64,000 nt of DNA, from contig NZ_KB891987.1 of the NCBI RefSeq assembly GCF_000373625.1, forward strand, positions 673,081-737,080, given 5' to 3'. The position numbers and the translations under genes were made by a program. Position 1 is the first letter of the stretch. Every line of letters starts with the position of its first letter. This DNA is from Streptomyces sp. LaPpAH-108. GTDB lineage: Bacteria > Actinomycetota > Actinomycetes > Streptomycetales > Streptomycetaceae. The notes below the pieces were generated by a model. It saw only the letters and a list, made by a program, of their open reading frames with translations. It ran no database searches and was not told where the DNA came from. Positions 59,686-64,000 of the stretch are shown in pieces.

Positions 59686-62505
59686 CTACAGCGCCCCCTT
59701 GCGCGTCAGCTGGTTGAACGACAGCCACCCCGGCAGCACCGGCAGCCACAGTGTCAGCAGGCGGAACAGCAGTACCGCCGGAGCCGCGACCTCCTTCGGC
59801 AGACCCACCGCGATCAGACCCACGGTCAGCGTCGCCTCGACCGCGCCCACGCCACCCGGCGTCGGCGCGGCGGAGCCCAGCGCGTTGCCCGCGAGGAAGA
59901 CGACCGCGACGCTGGCGATGCTGATGTGCGCCGACTCGTCGCCGAACGCGCGGATCGAGGCGTCCAGGCACATCACGAAGCAGCCGGTCAGCAGCAGCAT
60001 GCCGCCGATGCCGGTGACGAGCTTCTGCGGTCGCTGGAGCACGTCCAGCATGCGCGGCACGACCCCCGCGAACAGCGACCGCACCCGCGTGACCACGAAC
60101 TTCCGCAGCAGCGGCACCGAGGTCACCACCAGCACCAGGACCGCCACCGTCAGCAGCCCCGCGATGACCGTGCGGGACGGCGACAGCGAGGGCGTCTTCT
60201 CGGTGCCGGTCAGATAGCCGAAGGACAGCAGCATCAGGATGTGACAGCCGAGCCCGAACAGCTGCGAGGCACCGACGCTCGCCACCGCGAGCCCGGGCCG
60301 TACGCCCTGCCGCTGGAGGAACCGCGTGTTCAGCGCGACACCGCCGACCGCCGCCGGGGCGACGATCTTCACGAAGGACCCGGCGACCTGCGCCGCCACC
60401 GTCCGCAGGAACGGCACCCGCTCCGGCACGAACCCGAGCAGCGCCATCGCGGCGGCCACATAGCTGAGCGCGGAGAAGCCCACCGCCGCCGCCACCCAGC
60501 CCCACTGGGCCTGCGCGAACAGCGTGCCGAACTCGATGTGGGTGAGCTGCGTCAGCAGGAAGTACCCGCCGATCGCGCCCGCGATGAAGCTGATCAGGGT
60601 GCGCGGCCGGACCCGCTCCAGACGGGCGGGCTCCACCGGGGCCTGCGGCCTGATCCGCAGCACCTGATGGCGGATCTGGGTGAGCAGGTCCTCCTCGCGG
60701 GCCTCGTCGATCGCCTCGTCGATGGCCCGCTTCTCGGCCCGCTGCTCGGCGCGCACCGTCTTCTTGTCGGGCTTCTCGGGAAGGGCCGTACCCTCCTTCG
60801 AGGCCGCATCGAGCCGGGCCTGCTTGGCGAGCCGGGAGGACTCCAGGACCGCCTCGCGCTCGCGCTCGGCCCGCTCACGGGCCAGCTTGCGCAGGGTGGA
60901 GCGGGTGGAGCGGGTGAGCGCGATGGGCTGGAGCATCGGCAGACAGCCGGCCACCGCGTCCGGGCCGAGCACCTTGACCGCCGAGGCGACGGCCCGCTCG
61001 GCGCCGACCCTGAGGCCGAGCGTGGTGAGCATCTGGGCCACGTCCATGCGCAGCAGCAGATCGCCCGCCGCGATCTCACCGCCGCGCAGCTCGGTGAGGA
61101 TCACCTTGCCGGAACGATCCACCAGTACGGCGTCGCCCGCGAGCCTGCGGTGCGCGATGCGCCGGGACTGCAGCGCCCGCACCTGGTGCCAGACCTTGTG
61201 GAGCAGATCGTCGGTGATCTCGTCGTCGGGCAGGGAGTCCAGGGTGCGGCCACCGGTGTGCTCGTAGACCAGCATCACGGCGTCGGGGCCCAGCTCGGAG
61301 GTGGCGATCAGCTGGGGCACATGGGCCCCGGCGGCGGCCGTCGCGTAGGCGAGCAGCGCCTCCTGCTCCAGGGCCTGGCGCAGCGACTGGAGGCTGGAGC
61401 GGGTGGCGAAGCCGCGCAGAGTGAGATTGCGCCAGGCGCGGTAGAAGAAGCCCTGGGCCTGCTGCTCGCGGTCGACGACCGTGACGTCCAGCGGGGGGCC
61501 GTCCTCCAGGGTGACGAAGTAGCGCCGCCCCCGGTCGCCGTTCTCCGACTCCGGGACCTCCTCGCGGACCGCGCTGACCGGGTGGAAGCCGACGGTGCGC
61601 AGGCCCGCCATCAGGGTCCGGCCGGTGGGCCGTACGTTGGGCGAGCCGACCGCGTAGAGGGTGCCGTAGGCGATGGTCCAGCCGATCAGCACCGTCAGGA
61701 TGATCGCGAACGGTGTGGTGTAGCCGGTGACCAGCATCGAGAACGCGTCGAGCAGCAGCACGATCCACAGCACGGCCCGCCAGCGGGGTCTGCGGGACAT
61801 GCCGACGGCGGTCATGTACGCGATGACCGGGGCCAGATAGCCGTGCACCGGGTCGGTCAGCGCGTGGATGTCGCCCGGCGCGGGCTGGGTCAGCGCCTCC
61901 TGGATGGAGGCCGGGGCGGCCCGCGCGACCCACAGGTCGGTCGCGAGCGTCACCCCGTGCGCGAGGACGGCCGCGAGCACGCCGTCGGCGATGCGCAGGC
62001 CGTCGCGTTTGATCAGCCGCTCGATGGCGAAGGCGACCGGGACGAGCAGGATCGCGATGCTGGACGCCAGCCCCGCGATCTTGATCAGCAGGTCGGGCGC
62101 CTGGCCCGTGCCCTTGTGGATGTCCTGTTCGAGGCCCGAGGTGGTGCCGTGCGCGAACGCGGCGAGCGCGAGGAGCAGCGCGATGGCCAGCAGGCCGATG
62201 CCGAGCCGCATGAGGTCGGAGGGGCGGTGCACGCGCGCGGGGAGCAGCGGTTCGTCGCCCTCCACCTCGCCGTGGTGCGCGTCGTCGGCGCCACCGGAGT
62301 GGCGCTGGCGGGCGGGGATCTGCGGGGGCCAGAAGCGGCGGCCCTCCGGCTCGCGGCCCTCCGGCTCGCCCCGGTCGCGTCCCCGGGTTCCGTCGTCGTC
62401 CGAGCCCTTACGGGAGTCGGCCGCACCCTTGCGGGAGGTGTCTGGACGCGTGGCCGCGCCAGGGGTGCCCTCCGCGTCCTCGGGGTGCACACCCTGCTGC
62501 TTCAT
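59686..62505 (-). CDS. Large MprF-like membrane protein with internal kinase-like domain
   Basis: 939 residues. After a charged N-terminus come six or more helices (LGIGLLAIALLLALAAF onward). Residues about 340-520 resemble a kinase or phosphotransferase fold (VMLVYEHTGGRTLDSLPDDE, RIAHRRLAGDAVLVDRSGKVILTELRGGEI), probably inactive. A charged coiled coil follows (REREAVLESSRLAKQARLD). The last 320 residues are the lysylphosphatidylglycerol-synthase membrane domain (SFVKIVAPAAVGGVALNTRFLQRQGVRPGLAVASVGASQ, AAPTPGGVGAVEATLTVGL). It may flip or transport lipids. The start is ATG 62505; GTG 62529 is possible. Confidence 0.82.
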   Translation of the reverse strand: MKQQGVHPEDAEGTPGAATRPDTSRKGAADSRKGSDDDGTRGRDRGEPEGREPEGRRFWPPQIPARQRHSGGADDAHHGEVEGDEPLLPARVHRPSDLMRLGIGLLAIALLLALAAFAHGTTSGLEQDIHKGTGQAPDLLIKIAGLASSIAILLVPVAFAIERLIKRDGLRIADGVLAAVLAHGVTLATDLWVARAAPASIQEALTQPAPGDIHALTDPVHGYLAPVIAYMTAVGMSRRPRWRAVLWIVLLLDAFSMLVTGYTTPFAIILTVLIGWTIAYGTLYAVGSPNVRPTGRTLMAGLRTVGFHPVSAVREEVPESENGDRGRRYFVTLEDGPPLDVTVVDREQQAQGFFYRAWRNLTLRGFATRSSLQSLRQALEQEALLAYATAAAGAHVPQLIATSELGPDAVMLVYEHTGGRTLDSLPDDEITDDLLHKVWHQVRALQSRRIAHRRLAGDAVLVDRSGKVILTELRGGEIAAGDLLLRMDVAQMLTTLGLRVGAERAVASAVKVLGPDAVAGCLPMLQPIALTRSTRSTLRKLARERAEREREAVLESSRLAKQARLDAASKEGTALPEKPDKKTVRAEQRAEKRAIDEAIDEAREEDLLTQIRHQVLRIRPQAPVEPARLERVRPRTLISFIAGAIGGYFLLTQLTHIEFGTLFAQAQWGWVAAAVGFSALSYVAAAMALLGFVPERVPFLRTVAAQVAGSFVKIVAPAAVGGVALNTRFLQRQGVRPGLAVASVGASQLFGLGCHILMLLSFGYLTGTEKTPSLSPSRTVIAGLLTVAVLVLVVTSVPLLRKFVVTRVRSLFAGVVPRMLDVLQRPQKLVTGIGGMLLLTGCFVMCLDASIRAFGDESAHISIASVAVVFLAGNALGSAAPTPGGVGAVEATLTVGLIAVGLPKEVAAPAVLLFRLLTLWLPVLPGWLSFNQLTRKGAL

Positions 62506-62648
62506 GGTCTCTTCTTGGTCTCGTATCACCGGTCACCGCCCGGACGATGGTGGCACGTCCGATCGGCACAAGGGGGCATCAGGGTGCGAATCAGGGGGTT
62601 GGCGGTCTTCCGCACCCGTTGTCGGTGCCGTGCGGCAGGATGGGGCGG

Positions 62649-63095
62649 ATGAGCGAGCAGAGCCCCGCCGGTGACGCCCCCGAAGGGTCCGACGGCGCCC
62701 AGGACGGCCCCGGTGACGCGCTTCCCGAGTACGCCGAGCGCGTCCTGGAGGTGGCCGAGCTGATCCCGCCCGGCCGGGTCATGACCTACGGCGACGTCGC
62801 CGAGTGGCTGGAGGACGAGCGCCGCGAGCGCACGGCGGGCGCCGGACGCCCCGAGGGCGGGCCGCGCCAGGTGGGCCGGGTGATGGCCCTCTACGGCGGC
62901 GCGGTGCCCTGGTGGCGCGTGGTGCGGGCGGACGGCGCGCTGCTGCCGGGCCACGAGCGACGCGCTCTCGACCACTACCGGGCCGAGGGCACCCCGCTGA
63001 GGGAGCCGGGCGGCAGCGGGCGCGGCCGGATGCCCCGGCTCGACATGCGGCGGGCGCGGTGGGACGGCGAAGCGGGCACGGAAAGTCACACCTGA
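62649..63095 (+). CDS. Alkyltransferase-like protein (ATL, MGMT family without active cysteine)
   Basis: 148 residues. VLEVAELIPPGRVMTYGDVAEWL opens the MGMT DNA-binding domain, and RQVGRVMALYGGAVPWWRVVRADGALLPGHE contains the active-site segment. The alkyl-accepting Cys of PCHRV is Trp88 (PWWRV), so it cannot transfer the alkyl group. ATL proteins bind O6-alkylguanine and flag it for nucleotide excision repair. The gene faces a UvrD-type helicase gene downstream, and both correspond to mycobacterial Rv3204 and Rv3202c in order. Confidence 0.88.
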   Translation: MSEQSPAGDAPEGSDGAQDGPGDALPEYAERVLEVAELIPPGRVMTYGDVAEWLEDERRERTAGAGRPEGGPRQVGRVMALYGGAVPWWRVVRADGALLPGHERRALDHYRAEGTPLREPGGSGRGRMPRLDMRRARWDGEAGTESHT

Positions 63096-63185
63096 CAGCT
63101 TCCGGCATCGGGTGCCGCCGAGGGGAACGCGCGGCCCGCAGGGGACACACGAACGGCGCACCGGAGACCGGGGGCGGACCCTGAC

Positions 63186-63290
63186 CGGACGTACGCGGTC
63201 CCCTGCGGGACGCGCCGGAACCCGTACGGGACGCAGCGCACCCCCTACGGGACGCACCCGGTCCCTTACGGGACGTACCCGGCGAGTCCG
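63186..63290. repeat. Five tandem 21-bp units (GGGACG...TAC)
   Basis: Units start at 63186, 63207, 63228, 63249 and 63270. The common frame is GGGACGCACCCGGTCCCTTAC with variation in the middle. The period is 21, so the array can be read in frame as RTG/TGR-like heptads on both strands, but no gene is supported. It lies in the 318-base gap between the ATL gene and the helicase gene. Confidence 0.85.
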
Positions 63291-63413
63291 TGCGACACCG
63301 GGCACGTCCGAGCGATGGCGTACGTTCGTGGGGCGGGGGATGCGCGCGCCGCGCGTGCCGCGTGCCTCCGCCCACCCGTACCACCACCAGGACCACCAGG
63401 ACCGGCGAACCAC

Positions 63414-64000
63414 TTGAGCTCCTCTTCCTCCACCGGGCGCCTGCCGCACCCCCAGGGGCGGCAGGCTCTTCGTGGCGCCTACCGACTGGTGCGTACCCCT
63501 CCGGCGCGGTTCGACCCCCCTCGCCTGGACGCCGGACAGCGCGCCGTGGTTGAGCACGGGGCGGGACCGCTGCTCGTGCTCGCCGGTCCCGGCACCGGCA
63601 AGACCACCACCCTGGTCGAGTCCGTCGCCGCGCGCGTGGCCCGGGGCGGCGACCCCGACCGCGTCCTGGTGCTGACCTTCAGCCGCAAGGCCGCCGTCGA
63701 ACTGCGCGACCGGATGGCCCGGCGCATGGGCGCCGCCCGCGCGCCCCGCGCCACCACCTTCCACTCGTACTGCTACGCCCTCGTCCGCGCCCACCAGGAC
63801 GCCGACCGTTTCGCCCAGCCGCTGCGGCTGCTCTCCGGGCCCGAGCAGGACGTCACCGTGCGCGGCCTGCTCGCCGGGCAGCCCGAGCTGGAACGGCTCG
63901 GTCTCGCCCACGTGCGCTGGCCCGACGACCTGCGCGCCTGCCTGACCACGCGCGGCTTCGCCGACGAGGTGCGCGCCGTCCTCGCGCGCACCCGCGAGCT
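63414..64000 (+). CDS. UvrD/Rep-family ATP-dependent DNA helicase (3' end outside the window)
   Basis: 195 codons are visible. The Q-like motif LDAGQRAVVEHGAGPLLVLAGPGTGKTTTL contains Walker A, and LVLTFSRKAAVELRDRMARRMG and ATTFHSYCYALVRAHQ are motifs Ia and Ib of superfamily 1A. The start at TTG 63414 gives LSSSSSTGRLPHPQGRQALRG. Later GTG starts are possible. This is the actinobacterial AddA/UvrD-like family with a PD-(D/E)XK nuclease often at the C-terminus (Rv3202c type), which cannot be verified here because the window ends. Confidence 0.85.
   Translation, partial: MSSSSSTGRLPHPQGRQALRGAYRLVRTPPARFDPPRLDAGQRAVVEHGAGPLLVLAGPGTGKTTTLVESVAARVARGGDPDRVLVLTFSRKAAVELRDRMARRMGAARAPRATTFHSYCYALVRAHQDADRFAQPLRLLSGPEQDVTVRGLLAGQPELERLGLAHVRWPDDLRACLTTRGFADEVRAVLARTRE

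Noticed and set aside
57793..62652. A 1619-codon plus-strand reading frame
   Set aside because: It is the reverse-frame shadow of the secreted peptidase and the MprF-like protein plus the repeat array, kept open by high GC. No domain, start signal or codon bias fits.
63186..63290. CRISPR array
   Set aside because: Units are directly adjacent with no unique spacers, the repeat is not palindromic, and no cas gene is present.
1..64000. rRNA, tRNA, prophage or antibiotic biosynthesis cluster
   Set aside because: No conserved RNA signature, integrase, phage structural gene or PKS/NRPS motif was seen.

Overview
The window is chromosomal DNA of a high-GC actinomycete, almost certainly a Streptomyces. 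GC is very high with strong third-position GC bias, GTG and TTG starts are frequent, neighbouring genes often overlap by four bases, and the gene set is typical of the genus (mycothiol deacetylase, DUF5753 regulator, LuxR-type two-component system, DUF3117, DUF3107, SigE/RseA/HtrA/TatB, MoeZ). No rRNA, tRNA, CRISPR array, phage or antibiotic gene cluster was found. The left end cuts an XRE regulator and the right end cuts a UvrD-type helicase.

Layout. 0-2.7 kb: XRE/DUF5753 regulator facing an anti-sigma-type ATPase, then mshB and a coupled membrane protein. 2.8-8.9 kb: a large peptidoglycan-binding-domain protein, then a four-gene ABC exporter/two-component operon preceded by three 30-bp repeats and a palindromic operator candidate. 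9-19.5 kb: SirB1-like and GNAT genes, fdxA, an aminotransferase (DapC), a lytic-transglycosylase-like protein, dapE, a LOG-family protein, a FolP2-type pterin-binding protein, a DivIVA-like protein, tag, an enoyl-CoA hydratase and the DUF3117 protein. 19.5-31.6 kb: O-methyltransferase (apparently ATT start), ECF sigma factor, zinc anti-sigma factor, HtrA protease (5' frame problem), TatB, Mrp/ApbC, DUF1003, an MgtE-N/CBS protein, a lipoprotein, a 228-bp MITE sitting on a stop codon, and CorA. 32-36.6 kb: SUFU-like, DUF6758, PHP phosphoesterase, MarC, a 50-aa protein and an NYN-domain protein. 36.6-45 kb: a DEAD-box helicase with a repetitive basic tail, ferritin-like protein, DUF3107, TetR, an alpha/beta hydrolase and a DUF3152 metalloprotease. 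45-50.7 kb: a promoter and 31-aa leader peptide before an oligopeptide ABC transporter. 50.9-55.8 kb: a PelF-like glycosyltransferase, membrane protein, sugar epimerase and spherulin-4 (GH135-type) enzyme, the best candidate for a little-described system here: a Pel- or galactosaminogalactan-like polysaccharide locus. 55.9-64 kb: moeZ, a probably broken DUF4760-like gene, a secreted peptidase, a 0.3-kb degenerate tandem repeat, a large MprF-like membrane fusion, an alkyltransferase-like protein, five 21-bp repeats and the UvrD helicase.

Gene order matches two Mycobacterium tuberculosis blocks from memory (about Rv1170-Rv1239c and Rv3202c-Rv3211) joined here, with the transporter and polysaccharide cassettes inserted into the second. 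Several genes show a TANNNT box 6-7 bases before the start codon and no Shine-Dalgarno, suggesting leaderless transcripts.

All calls come from reading the sequence and known family motifs. No database or folding search was run.
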